A stretch of 64,000 bases of DNA from positions 1-64,000 of the forward strand of contig NZ_MKCR01000003.1 in NCBI RefSeq assembly GCF_001855565.1, written 5' to 3'. Source of the stretch: Chromobacterium amazonense (GTDB taxonomy: Bacteria; Pseudomonadota; Gammaproteobacteria; Burkholderiales; Chromobacteriaceae). Shown here piece by piece: positions 56,781 through 64,000 of this stretch; position 1 is the first letter of the stretch, and each line of letters begins with the position of its first letter. Below the pieces are notes generated by a model. It was not told the DNA's origin. It saw only the letters and a list, made by a program, of their open reading frames with translations, and did no database searches. The translations under genes and the position numbers were made by a program.

Positions 56781-58157
56781 TCAGAACGGCAGCTTGGCGT
56801 CGGTGGCGGTGGCCAGCACGCGGCGGAAGTCGCCCTTGATGCGCTCCAGCGCTTCTTCGTTATCGGCCTCGAAGCGCAGCACGATCACCGGCGTGGTGTT
56901 GGAGGCGCGCGCCAGGCCGAAGCCGTCTTTGTATTCCACGCGCAGGCCGTCCAGCGTGTTGACTTCCTCGGCGCCGTCGAACTGGGCGGTTTCCTGCAGT
57001 TTGGCGATCAGCGAGTGATTTTCGCCTTCCTTGGCCATCTTCAGGTTCAATTCCGGCGTGGAGACGGCATTGGGCAGCGCGTTCAACAGTTCGCTCGGGT
57101 CTTCCACGCGCGACAGCACTTCCAGCAGGCGGGCGCCGGTGTAGATGCCGTCGTCGAAGCCGTACCAGCGCTCCTTGAAGAATACATGGCCGCTCATTTC
57201 GCCGGCCAGCAGGGCGCCGGTTTCCTTGATCTTGGCCTTGATGAAACTGTGGCCGGTCCGCGCCATCACCGGCACGCCGCCGTTCTTTTTGATCCAGGGC
57301 TTGAGCAGGCGAGTGGATTTGACGTCGAAAATCACCTTGGCCTTGGGGTTGCGCTCCAGCACGTCGGCGGCGTACAGCATCAGCTGACGGTCCGGCCAGA
57401 TGATGTTGCCGTCCTTGGTGACCACGCCCAGGCGGTCGCCGTCGCCGTCGAAGGCCAGGCCGAGTTCAGCGTCGGTTTTTTGCAGCGCCTCGATCACATC
57501 CTTCAGGTTTTCTGGCTTGGCCGGGTCCGGATGGTGGTTCGGGAAGTTGCCGTCCACGTCGCAGAACAGTTCGCGGACCTTGCAGCCCAGGCGGCGGTAC
57601 AGCAGCGGGGCGAAAGCGCCGGCCACGCCGTTGCCGCTGTCCACCACGATGTTAAGCGGACGTTCCAGCTTGATGTCGGAGGTGATGCGCTCGAAGTAGG
57701 CTTCGGCGATGTCTTCGGTGCGGTAGCTGCCTTCGCCTTCGGCCAGATTGCCGTCCACGATGCGTTGATAGAGCTTCTGGATGTCTTCGCCGGCTAGCGT
57801 GTCGCCGCCCAGCATCATCTTGAAGCCGTTGTAGTCCGGCGGATTGTGGCTGCCGGTCACCATGACGCCGGACAGCGTGCCCAGCTGATGGGCGGCGAAA
57901 TACAGCATCGGAGTGGCCACGCGGCCCACGTCGATCACGTCTACGCCGGCGCCGCGGATGCCGGCCGCCAGCGATTCGCTGAGTTCGGGGCCGGACAAGC
58001 GGCCGTCGCGGCCGATGACGATGGCCTTGACCTTGCGGGCCTTGGCTTCGGAGCCGATGGCCTGGCCGATTTGCTGGGCCACGGCGGCGGTCAGCGTCTT
58101 GCCGACGATGCCGCGGATGTCATAGGCCTTGAAAATGTCTTTGGATAGTTTGTTCAT
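56781..58157 (-). CDS. Phosphomannomutase/phosphoglucomutase
   Basis: The 458-residue alpha-D-phosphohexomutase interconverts hexose 1- and 6-phosphates for polysaccharide and lipopolysaccharide precursors (AlgC/ManB type). The phosphoserine is in VMVTGSHNPPDYNGFK near residue 105, the metal loop is FDGDGDRLGV, and the sugar-binding segment is GEMSGHVFF. I chose ATG 58157 (MNKLSKDIFKAYDIRG); the ORF open to 58235 is longer but poorly supported. It is downstream of trpD on the same strand. Confidence 0.93.
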   Translation of the reverse strand: MNKLSKDIFKAYDIRGIVGKTLTAAVAQQIGQAIGSEAKARKVKAIVIGRDGRLSGPELSESLAAGIRGAGVDVIDVGRVATPMLYFAAHQLGTLSGVMVTGSHNPPDYNGFKMMLGGDTLAGEDIQKLYQRIVDGNLAEGEGSYRTEDIAEAYFERITSDIKLERPLNIVVDSGNGVAGAFAPLLYRRLGCKVRELFCDVDGNFPNHHPDPAKPENLKDVIEALQKTDAELGLAFDGDGDRLGVVTKDGNIIWPDRQLMLYAADVLERNPKAKVIFDVKSTRLLKPWIKKNGGVPVMARTGHSFIKAKIKETGALLAGEMSGHVFFKERWYGFDDGIYTGARLLEVLSRVEDPSELLNALPNAVSTPELNLKMAKEGENHSLIAKLQETAQFDGAEEVNTLDGLRVEYKDGFGLARASNTTPVIVLRFEADNEEALERIKGDFRRVLATATDAKLPF

Positions 58158-58231
58158 GATGTTCTGACACGGTCCATGTGTTATGTGGAGCGTAAAGCGG
58201 CGCCTCGTCTTGGGGCCGTTGCATCCGGGAT

Positions 58232-59260
58232 TCAATGACCGAACTGTTGGGTCATCGCGATCAGTTCATTCAGTTTCTGGCGAGCCTTGCCGCTGTCCAA
58301 GGCTTCGCGCGCCATGGTAACACCATCGGCCAGGCTTGGGGCGATGTCGGCGGTGTAAATCGCCGCGCCGGCGTTGAAGAGCACGATGTCGCGCGCCGGG
58401 CCGGGCTCGCCGTTCAGCACGGACAACAGCCGCTCGCGCGACTGTTCGGCCGTGGTGGCGCGCAGGTCTTTCAGCTCGCAATGCATCAGGCCGAACTCGC
58501 CCGGCTCCAGCTCGTATTCCAGAATCTCGCCGTTCTTCAGCTCCGCCACCTGGCTGGGGCCGGACAGCGTCAGCTCATCCAGGCCGTCGCAGCCGTGCAC
58601 GATCATCACGTGCTTGCTGCCCAGTTGCTTCAAGACGCGCGACTGGATGCCCACCAGGTCCGGGTGGAACACGCCCATCAGCTGGTTGTCGGCATCGGCT
58701 GGGTTGGTCAGCGGCCCCAGAATGTTGAAGATGGTGCGCGCGCCCAGCTCCTTGCGGATCGGCGCCACATGCTTCATCGCGCTGTGGTGGTTGGGGGCGA
58801 ACATGAAGCCCAGGCCGATCTGATCCAGGCATTGGCCCACCTGCTGCGGCGTCAGTTGCAGATTGACGCCCAGCGATTCCAGCACGTCGGCGCTGCCGGA
58901 GCTGGACGAGACCGAGCGCCCGCCGTGCTTGGCCACGCGCGCGCCGGCGGCGGCGGCGACAAAGGCCGCGGTAGTAGAGATATTGAAGGTGTGCGATTTG
59001 TCGCCGCCGGTGCCGCAGGTATCCACCAGGTGGCGGCGGTCGGCTAGCGGCACATGCGTGGCGAATTCGCGCATCACGGTGGCGGCGGCGGCGATTTCCG
59101 AGACCGATTCCACCTTGACGCGCAGGCCGATCAGGATGGCCGCCGTCTGGGCCGGCGTCAGCTCGCCGCGCATGATCTGGCGCATCAGCGCCAGCATTTC
59201 GTCGTAAAACAATTCATTGCCGTCGATCAGCCGGTTCAGCGCGGCTTGCGGGGTAATCAT
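58232..59260 (-). CDS. trpD: Anthranilate phosphoribosyltransferase
   Basis: TrpD attaches phosphoribose to anthranilate. The 342-residue product has the glycine-rich PRPP site [17 protein letters not shown] near residue 78, the [18 protein letters not shown] segment, and [21 protein letters not shown] chose ATG 59260 ([14 protein letters not shown]) with AGGAA upstream; the much longer open frame is antisense-like and lacks support. It is the third gene of the trpG-lprI-trpD series. Confidence 0.95.
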   Translation of the reverse strand: MITPQAALNRLIDGNELFYDEMLALMRQIMRGELTPAQTAAILIGLRVKVESVSEIAAAATVMREFATHVPLADRRHLVDTCGTGGDKSHTFNISTTAAFVAAAAGARVAKHGGRSVSSSSGSADVLESLGVNLQLTPQQVGQCLDQIGLGFMFAPNHHSAMKHVAPIRKELGARTIFNILGPLTNPADADNQLMGVFHPDLVGIQSRVLKQLGSKHVMIVHGCDGLDELTLSGPSQVAELKNGEILEYELEPGEFGLMHCELKDLRATTAEQSRERLLSVLNGEPGPARDIVLFNAGAAIYTADIAPSLADGVTMAREALDSGKARQKLNELIAMTQQFGH

Positions 59261-59273
59261 GGCGGGATTCCTA

Positions 59274-59660
59274 TCAGCTTTGCCGGCCCAGCTCGGCCAG
59301 CCTTTGCGTGTCGAGGTCGATTTCACAGGCGAGGCGGGCGCGCCCGGCGCCGTTGCCGCTGGCGTAGCTGGCTTCCACCCAGCCGCAGTGCTGGCGGCGA
59401 TAGGCCTCGTAAGCCTGGCGGGCGCGGCGCAATTCGCGCGCGGCGTGGAAGCGGCCATCGGTGGCGGCATCCAGCTTGCGCATCGCGTCCAGGGTTTTGT
59501 CTTCCTGGGCTTGCAGCTGCTTGCGGATGTCGGTGTGCCGCTGCTGCAGGCAGGCGGCGATGGCCGGCGTGTCCGGCTGGCTTTGCGTGCAGTCATCCAG
59601 CGCGCCCGCCCAGGCCTGCGTCGACAACAAGGCGGCGATCAGCGGCAGCGGCAAGCGCAT
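59274..59660 (-). CDS. LprI-family (lysozyme-inhibitor-like) secreted protein
   Basis: The 128-residue product has a signal peptide ([18 protein letters not shown]) and a mature part with four cysteines ([28 protein letters not shown]) and helical Gln/Arg-rich segments, typical of the LprI domain. Members inhibit lysozyme in mycobacteria and occur widely as periplasmic proteins of unclear role. It overlaps the trpG stop (TGATG) and ends 13 bases before trpD, so it is part of the tryptophan transcript. Confidence 0.8.
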   Translation of the reverse strand: MRLPLPLIAALLSTQAWAGALDDCTQSQPDTPAIAACLQQRHTDIRKQLQAQEDKTLDAMRKLDAATDGRFHAARELRRARQAYEAYRRQHCGWVEASYASGNGAGRARLACEIDLDTQRLAELGRQS

Positions 59661-60229
59661 CAGGCGAATTCCTTCAGGAAGTTGTCCAGCATGCGGTGGC
59701 CGTGCTCGGTCAGGATGGATTCCGGGTGAAATTGCACGCCCTCGATGGGCAGGGTTTTGTGGCGCACGCCCATGATCTCGCCGTCATCGGTCCAAGCGGT
59801 GACTTCCAGGCAATCCGGCAGCGTTTCGCGCTCGATCACCAGCGAGTGGTAACGGGTGCAGGTGACCGGATTGGGCAGGCCGCGGAACATGCCCTTGTCC
59901 AGATGGCTGACCGGCGACACTTTGCCGTGCATCAGCTGTTTGGCGTGCACCACCTTGCCGCCGAAGGCCTGACCTATGCCCTGGTGGCCCAGGCATACGC
60001 CCATGATGGGCAGTTTGCCGGCGAAGTGCAGGATGGCCGGCACCGACACGCCGGCCTCGTTCGGGGTGCAGGGGCCGGGAGAGATCACCAGGTATTGCGG
60101 TTTCAGCGCCTCGATCTGCGGCAGCGTGATCTCATCATTGCGAAACACCTTCACGTCCTGGCCCAGTTCGCCGAAGTACTGCACCAGGTTGTACGTGAAG
60201 GAGTCATAGTTGTCGATCATCAGTAACAT
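59660..60229 (-). CDS. trpG: Anthranilate synthase component II (glutamine amidotransferase)
   Basis: TrpG releases ammonia from glutamine for anthranilate synthesis with TrpE; many species share it with 4-amino-4-deoxychorismate synthesis. The 189-residue class I amidotransferase shows the catalytic cysteine in [16 protein letters not shown] near residue 79 and the His/Glu pair in [14 protein letters not shown]. trpE is not in the window. It is followed at once by lprI and trpD. Confidence 0.93.
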   Translation of the reverse strand: MLLMIDNYDSFTYNLVQYFGELGQDVKVFRNDEITLPQIEALKPQYLVISPGPCTPNEAGVSVPAILHFAGKLPIMGVCLGHQGIGQAFGGKVVHAKQLMHGKVSPVSHLDKGMFRGLPNPVTCTRYHSLVIERETLPDCLEVTAWTDDGEIMGVRHKTLPIEGVQFHPESILTEHGHRMLDNFLKEFA

Positions 60230-60551
60230 AATTTGCCCAATCTATTGATTTTTAATGTGCTTCCCGCGGCGTGGCTGGTGGCTTGTCCATGAGCGTGGCC
60301 GCCAGGGGTGGGCAAGGAACTGCGCCGCCATTTGGCGCATGCCGCTGCTTTGGGTGCGGCACCGCCCTGATTTTGTGCGGCGCGAGAATTCATTACGCCT
60401 GATCTTACGGTAATTTGCCTGCTGCTGGAAACCGGCGGAGTGGCGGGGCGGGCGTCAGCGCGTGATGTAGATTGCGCAAGGCGGCCAGGGGGAGCATGCC
60501 TGCGCGGCGGCCTGTGGGGGGCAGCCAACCGCGGCAGGCATGGCGTCAGAC
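60230..60551. other. Gap between trpG and brnQ
   Basis: This 322-base stretch carries no convincing gene. A 29-codon minus-strand ORF (60242-60331) has two separated Trp codons, but only 12 bases remain before trpG, leaving no room for a terminator, so I do not call it a leader. No tRNA or hairpin with a T-run is visible. Confidence 0.5.
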
Positions 60552-61871
60552 TCATGGGCGCGAGGGCTGCTCGCTTGCCAGCCAAGGCAGGCGGCCCAGC
60601 ATCATGCTGACGGCCAAGGCCAGCAGGCCCGGCAGCAGCCACCCCAGGCTTAGCGAGAACAAGGGCAATTGTTCCAGACCATCCAGCAGCGCGGCGGGAA
60701 GCAGGCCGGCCGCCTTCAGGGCGTCGCCCAGGCTGATCAGGGACACGACGCCCAGCGTCAGGCCATAACTGAGGGGCAGATTCGGCAAACGGCTGCGCAG
60801 CGCTTGCAGTAGCACCAGGCAGATCGCGCTTGGGTAAATCAGATACAGGGCGGGCACGGTGACGCGGATCAGCGCATCCAGGCCAAAGTTGGCGATCAGG
60901 GTCGATGCCGCGGAAATCAGCGCCAGCCAGTAAGGATAAGCCAATCGCCCCGTTTGCTTGGCGAAGTAATCCGCGCAGGTGCTGCCGAGCCCCACCACGG
61001 TGGTCAGGCAGGCCAGCAGCACGATGCCCGCCATCAGCCAGCTGCCTGCGTCGCCAAACAGCCAGGCGACGTAACGCATCAGGATTTGTCCGCCATTGCT
61101 CGCGCCCGCCGCGACGGGGGCGCTGGTGGCGCCCAGATAGAACAGACACAGATACAGCAAGGACAGCAGCGCCACCGAGATCAGGCCGGCCTTGAAGGTC
61201 AGCAGGCGAACCATTCTGGGCTGCGTGATGCCCTTGCTGCTCAGCGCGCGCGCAACCAGGCCGCCAAACGCCATGGCCGACAACACGTCCATCGTTTGGT
61301 AACCACTCAGCAGGCCTTCGACAAAGGCGCCGTCGACATAGTCGGCGCTGGTTGCGCCCACGCCGGCCAGCGGCTTCAGCATGACGCCGAGCGCCACGGC
61401 CGACAGCAGCAGCAACAGCACGGGCGTCATCAAGCGGCCGACGCTGTCTATCATCTGGCCGGGCTTGAGCATGAAATACAGCCCGATTCCATTGAACGCC
61501 AGCGCGAACAAGACGCTGCCCCAGGGCGAATGGGCGAATCCCAGCGGCAGCCAGCCCATCTCGTAGGCGACATTGGCCACCCTCGGCATCGCAAACAAAG
61601 GCCCCAGAATCAGATACAGCAAGCTCCAGAATACGGTTGCGGCCCAGGGTGGCAGATCGCGTGACAGCGCCTCGCCGCGTCCCAGACCGGCCACCGTCAG
61701 CAGGGTCAGAAAAGGCAGGCCCACGCCGGTCAGCATGAAGCCCAGCGCCGCGATGGGCCAGGCCTCTCCGGCCAAATAGCCTGCCATAGGCGGAAAAATG
61801 ACGTTGCCGGCGCCTAGGAAGAGGGCAAACACCATCATGCCCAAGGCGGCGGTGTGATTGCGGGAAAGCAT
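60552..61871 (-). CDS. brnQ: Branched-chain amino acid:cation symporter
   Basis: The 439-residue polytopic protein starts HTAALGMMVFALFLGAGNVI, matching the conserved N-terminal helix of BrnQ (LIVCS family), and has about 12 hydrophobic segments. It imports leucine, isoleucine and valine with Na+ or H+. I chose ATG 61871 (MLSRNHTAAL) with GGAG 6 nt upstream rather than the longer frame to 61919. The gene complements ilvE and the valine degradation genes in this window. Confidence 0.94.
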   Translation of the reverse strand: MLSRNHTAALGMMVFALFLGAGNVIFPPMAGYLAGEAWPIAALGFMLTGVGLPFLTLLTVAGLGRGEALSRDLPPWAATVFWSLLYLILGPLFAMPRVANVAYEMGWLPLGFAHSPWGSVLFALAFNGIGLYFMLKPGQMIDSVGRLMTPVLLLLLSAVALGVMLKPLAGVGATSADYVDGAFVEGLLSGYQTMDVLSAMAFGGLVARALSSKGITQPRMVRLLTFKAGLISVALLSLLYLCLFYLGATSAPVAAGASNGGQILMRYVAWLFGDAGSWLMAGIVLLACLTTVVGLGSTCADYFAKQTGRLAYPYWLALISAASTLIANFGLDALIRVTVPALYLIYPSAICLVLLQALRSRLPNLPLSYGLTLGVVSLISLGDALKAAGLLPAALLDGLEQLPLFSLSLGWLLPGLLALAVSMMLGRLPWLASEQPSRP

Positions 61872-62387
61872 GAAAGTCTCCGGATGGTGATGCCGGCGGA
61901 CCTGGAGAAGGAGGGACATTTAGACCGGTCCCTCGCCAGGGACGTCGGCTAAATGCAAATGAGCGGCCTTATCCCTGGCTGATATTCAGCGGGATAATAA
62001 TCTTCACGACGCTGCGCGCGGCAGGGGCCGCCTGGCCGCGTTGCGGCGAGACAGGAGAGGCGTGAGCGATAGGCAGCATGGATTTTTCGCTTGAAAACAG
62101 ATAGTGAACGCTCATTAAAACGTCTGTGGCGGCGCTTGGCAAGGCATGGTCAGAAGATTAAACGCCTGGCATGGCGCGGCCGCGCCCAAGCCATGCTCAG
62201 TGCGGTCAGGCTTATCCTGCCCATCGTGCGCGACGGCGAGGGCCTGCCCGCTCGTCATCTGGTATCGGGTCTTCCGCGAACGGATTGGAGATTCGGCGCT
62301 TGTCCGGCAATCCTCCCCGCTTTTGCGAACAAGATATTTTACAGTCAAGCGGCTATATCCAAGAGAGCATGTCTAGGGAGCGCTCGC
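61872..62387. other. Gap between brnQ and the interrupted solute-binding gene
   Basis: The 516 bases show no recognisable gene. The plus frame from 62091 is open into the solute-binding gene but is rich in Arg/Trp/Ala, lacks a ribosome site and has no recognisable domain, so it is probably non-coding. The AT-richer piece around 61980-62110 may contain the promoter of one or both neighbours. Confidence 0.45.
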
Positions 62388-62759
62388 ATGAGAAGGCAGC
62401 TATGGCTGGCAGTGCTGTGGAGTCTGGCTTTGCCAGTGCCTGCCCAGACCCTGCTGGTAGCGATGGAAGAAGCAGATAACCGGCCATTCGAATACCTGGA
62501 CGATCAGGGCAATCTGACGGGTTTTCATACCGAGATCGTTCGCGCTGTGGCCAAGGCACTGGGATGGGAGGTGTCCTTCCTGCGCATGCCGTGGGGGAGG
62601 GCGCAATTATCGCTGGCCAATGGCAAGGTGGATGCCGTCACCTATATGGGTAAAACCGCGGAAAGAATGAAATACGCGGTTTTTCTGGATGGCAATCAGC
62701 TTGATGTCGAGCGCGTCACCTTGTTTGTGCGCAGGGAGGATGTGATCTGCCCCCGCTAG
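62388..62759 (+). pseudogene. Periplasmic solute-binding protein (SBP family 3), cut by an insertion sequence
   Basis: ATG 62388 follows TAGGGAG and encodes a signal peptide (MRRQLWLAVLWSLALPVPAQ) and an SBP_bac_3 N-lobe (NRPFEYLDDQGNLTGFHTEI, KALGWEVSFLRMPWGRAQ). Family members are about 240-260 residues, but this frame ends at 123. Native sequence stops at 62742 and the last five codons and the stop come from the insertion sequence. The C-terminal half should resume after 63999, beyond the window. Such proteins bind amino acids or small polar ligands. Confidence 0.82.
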
Positions 62760-62785
62760 CCATACCAGCAATCAGGAGAGAAGTC

Positions 62786-63625
62786 CTAGGTTTGCATGGT
62801 GGTGGAACCTGCTGATCTTTGGCTTGCTAATTGTGCCTGGCGATGGCGTGCCGCAAATTCCGCTGGCGGTATCCGGCCAATCGATCCATGGGGACGGACT
62901 TGATTGTAATCGTCCCGCCACGCGGAGATGATCTGCCTGGCCTCCGCCAGCGAATCAAAGACATGCTCGTTCAGGCATTCGTCGCGGAGTCTGGCATTGA
63001 AGCTTTCGATGTAACCATTCTGCATCGGCCGGCCTGGTTGAATCAGGATGTGGCGGATGCCGCGGCTTTGCGCCCAGCCCATGAATGCCCGACTGGTGAA
63101 CTCCGGCCCATTGTCCGTCCGGATCGCTGACGGATAGCCGCGAAATTGCGCCGCCTGATCCAACATCCGCGTGACGTATTGACCGGACATCGAGAAATCC
63201 ACCGCAATCTGCACCGCTTCGTGGCTGAAGTCATCGGCGACCGTCAGGCATTTCAAGCGCCGACCACTGGCTAACTGGTCGCTGACAAAATCCATGCTCC
63301 ACACCTCATTCCACTGTGTAGCGGCTTGCAGCGGCGTGCGCACGCCGGTCAGCTTACGCCGACGGTTACGTCGTCTAACCGCCAGACCTTGTTCGCGATA
63401 CAAGCGGTACACCCGCTTGTGGTTGATGCCCGGAAACTCTGCGCGCAACAGGTCATACACTCGCCGATAGCCAAAGCGGCGGCGCGTGTGGGCGATATCG
63501 ATGATGCGGGCGGTCAGCCGATGCGTGAATGCATCGGTTTGCGGCGGATGTCGCCAGGCGTCTCGAGAAAGCCCCACAAGCCGGCAAGCGCGGCGTTCCG
63601 ACAATGCCAGTCCGCTGCTTAGCAT
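62786..63625 (-). CDS. IS3-family transposase OrfB (DDE catalytic part)
   Basis: The 279 residues from ATG 63625 (MLSSGLALSERRACRL) contain an HTH_21-type segment and the rve DDE core: aspartate in WSMDFVSDQL, aspartate in IRTDNGPEFTSR, and glutamate in YIESFNARLRDECLNEHVF. Its frame extends upstream through KALAPQAKRQAIR and overlaps the end of OrfA. In IS3 elements the active transposase is usually an OrfAB fusion made by -1 frameshifting; a short GGGATAAAG stretch lies in the overlap, but I do not see a classic A-rich slippery site. Confidence 0.9.
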   Translation of the reverse strand: MLSSGLALSERRACRLVGLSRDAWRHPPQTDAFTHRLTARIIDIAHTRRRFGYRRVYDLLRAEFPGINHKRVYRLYREQGLAVRRRNRRRKLTGVRTPLQAATQWNEVWSMDFVSDQLASGRRLKCLTVADDFSHEAVQIAVDFSMSGQYVTRMLDQAAQFRGYPSAIRTDNGPEFTSRAFMGWAQSRGIRHILIQPGRPMQNGYIESFNARLRDECLNEHVFDSLAEARQIISAWRDDYNQVRPHGSIGRIPPAEFAARHRQAQLASQRSAGSTTMQT

Positions 63626-63657
63626 GATGCGGATGGCCTGCCGCTTGGCTTGCGGGG

Positions 63658-63933
63658 CTAGCGCTTTATCCCGAAGGCGACCTTGAGAGCTTCGATATCG
63701 AGGTGGGCTTCGGCCAGCAGCTTCTTGAGCCGGGCATTCTCGGCTTCCAGATCGCGAGCGCGCTGCAATTCCGCGACGTTCATGCCGCCGTATTTGCTTC
63801 GCCATTTGTAGAAGGTGGCTTCAGAGAAGCCTCCCTGGCGGCAGACCTCCTTGATGGCCATGCCGAGTTCGGCCTGCTTGAGAAAGCCGATGATCTGCTC
63901 TTCGGTGTATCTGCTCTTCTTCATATCCGTCAT
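63658..63933 (-). CDS. IS3-family transposase OrfA (HTH and leucine zipper)
   Basis: The 91-residue product has a helix-turn-helix (YTEEQIIGFLKQAELGMAIK, then GFSEATFYKWRSKYGGM) and a leucine-zipper-like tail (LEAENARLKKLLAEAHLDIE), as in IS407-group OrfA proteins. It binds the IS ends and regulates transposition. The next gene continues in the -1 frame. Confidence 0.9.
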   Translation of the reverse strand: MTDMKKSRYTEEQIIGFLKQAELGMAIKEVCRQGGFSEATFYKWRSKYGGMNVAELQRARDLEAENARLKKLLAEAHLDIEALKVAFGIKR

Positions 63934-64000
63934 TTTCCTTCAAGTGACAGACTTCTCTCTACTTTTGATTGGTAGGAGCTGAGGGGAGCAGATCAGATGC

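Larger units (their letters stand above)
62743..63995 (-). mobile_element. Complete IS3-family (IS407-group-like) insertion sequence
   Basis: The element is 1,253 bp. Its terminal inverted repeats are TGATCTGCCCCCGCTAGC at 62743 and, on the opposite strand from 63995, TGATCTGCTCCCCTCAGC, and it is flanked by GATG on both sides (62739-62742 and 63996-63999), a 4-bp target duplication typical of the IS407 group. It encodes OrfA and OrfB on the minus strand. It interrupts the solute-binding-protein gene. Confidence 0.93.

Noticed and set aside
60242-60331. 29-codon minus-strand ORF with two Trp codons upstream of trpG, resembling a trp leader
   Set aside because: The Trp codons are not adjacent, and only 12 bases separate its stop from trpG, so there is no space for an attenuator.
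62091-62387. Upstream extension of the solute-binding frame (about 99 residues)
   Set aside because: No ribosome site, and the residues resemble random GC-rich translation; the signal peptide begins at 62388.
1-64000. CRISPR arrays, tRNA or rRNA genes, prophage
   Set aside because: No regularly spaced repeats, cloverleaf-like sequences, rRNA segments or phage structural genes were seen.

Overview
This window looks like a chromosomal segment of a Neisseriales betaproteobacterium, most probably Chromobacterium. It is GC-rich throughout. The first 381 bases encode, on the minus strand, the N-terminus of a class I PHA synthase that closely resembles the Chromobacterium enzyme as I remember it. 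The order leuCDB, asd, usg-type Asd, fimV, truA, trpF-trpB-trpA, accD is also characteristic of betaproteobacteria. Genes are tightly packed; I see no rRNA, tRNA, CRISPR array or prophage.

Layout. 1-5.5 kb: phaC start, an acylpyruvase-like gene, hslR, an MFS transporter, an NTF2-like gene, a frameshifted secreted-protein gene and an XRE/MmyB-type regulator. 5.5-22.3 kb: leucine genes (leuC, leuD, leuB, with an entericidin-like lipoprotein and a small membrane protein between them), two Asd paralogues, two consecutive FimV-like polar hub genes, truA, trpFBA and accD. 22.3-27.4 kb: a small ORF, rsgA, a broken tandem GNAT gene and a large secreted S9 peptidase. 27.5-36.1 kb: a full valine degradation set plus a 3-hydroxyacyl-CoA dehydrogenase, facing a LiuR-like MerR regulator and a thiolase across a clear palindromic operator. 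Three gaps inside this gene set carry inverted-repeat elements. 36.3-51.1 kb: a SUV3-type RNA helicase, an Ala/Gln-rich protein, a TetR regulator, waaF, a zinc-finger protein, ilvE, glnE, a YhdP-like protein, a nitrilase and tldD.

51.1-62.4 kb is more accessory: a miniature histidyl-tRNA-synthetase-like gene, frameshifted near its start, lies behind a histidine-rich leader peptide and a terminator hairpin; then a PraA/PraB-like secreted protein, an AraC relic, a cysC-sulfotransferase pair, an EAL gene cut short at the prmB terminator, prmB, a phosphohexomutase, trpG-lprI-trpD and brnQ. The window ends with a complete 1,253-bp IS3-family element, flanked by a 4-bp duplication, that interrupts a periplasmic solute-binding-protein gene.

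Branched-chain amino acids link many of the genes: leuCDB and ilvE make them, brnQ imports them, and the mms/acd/ech/hibch block degrades them. The most unusual unit is the mini-HisRS-like gene with its apparent histidine attenuator at 51120-51984.
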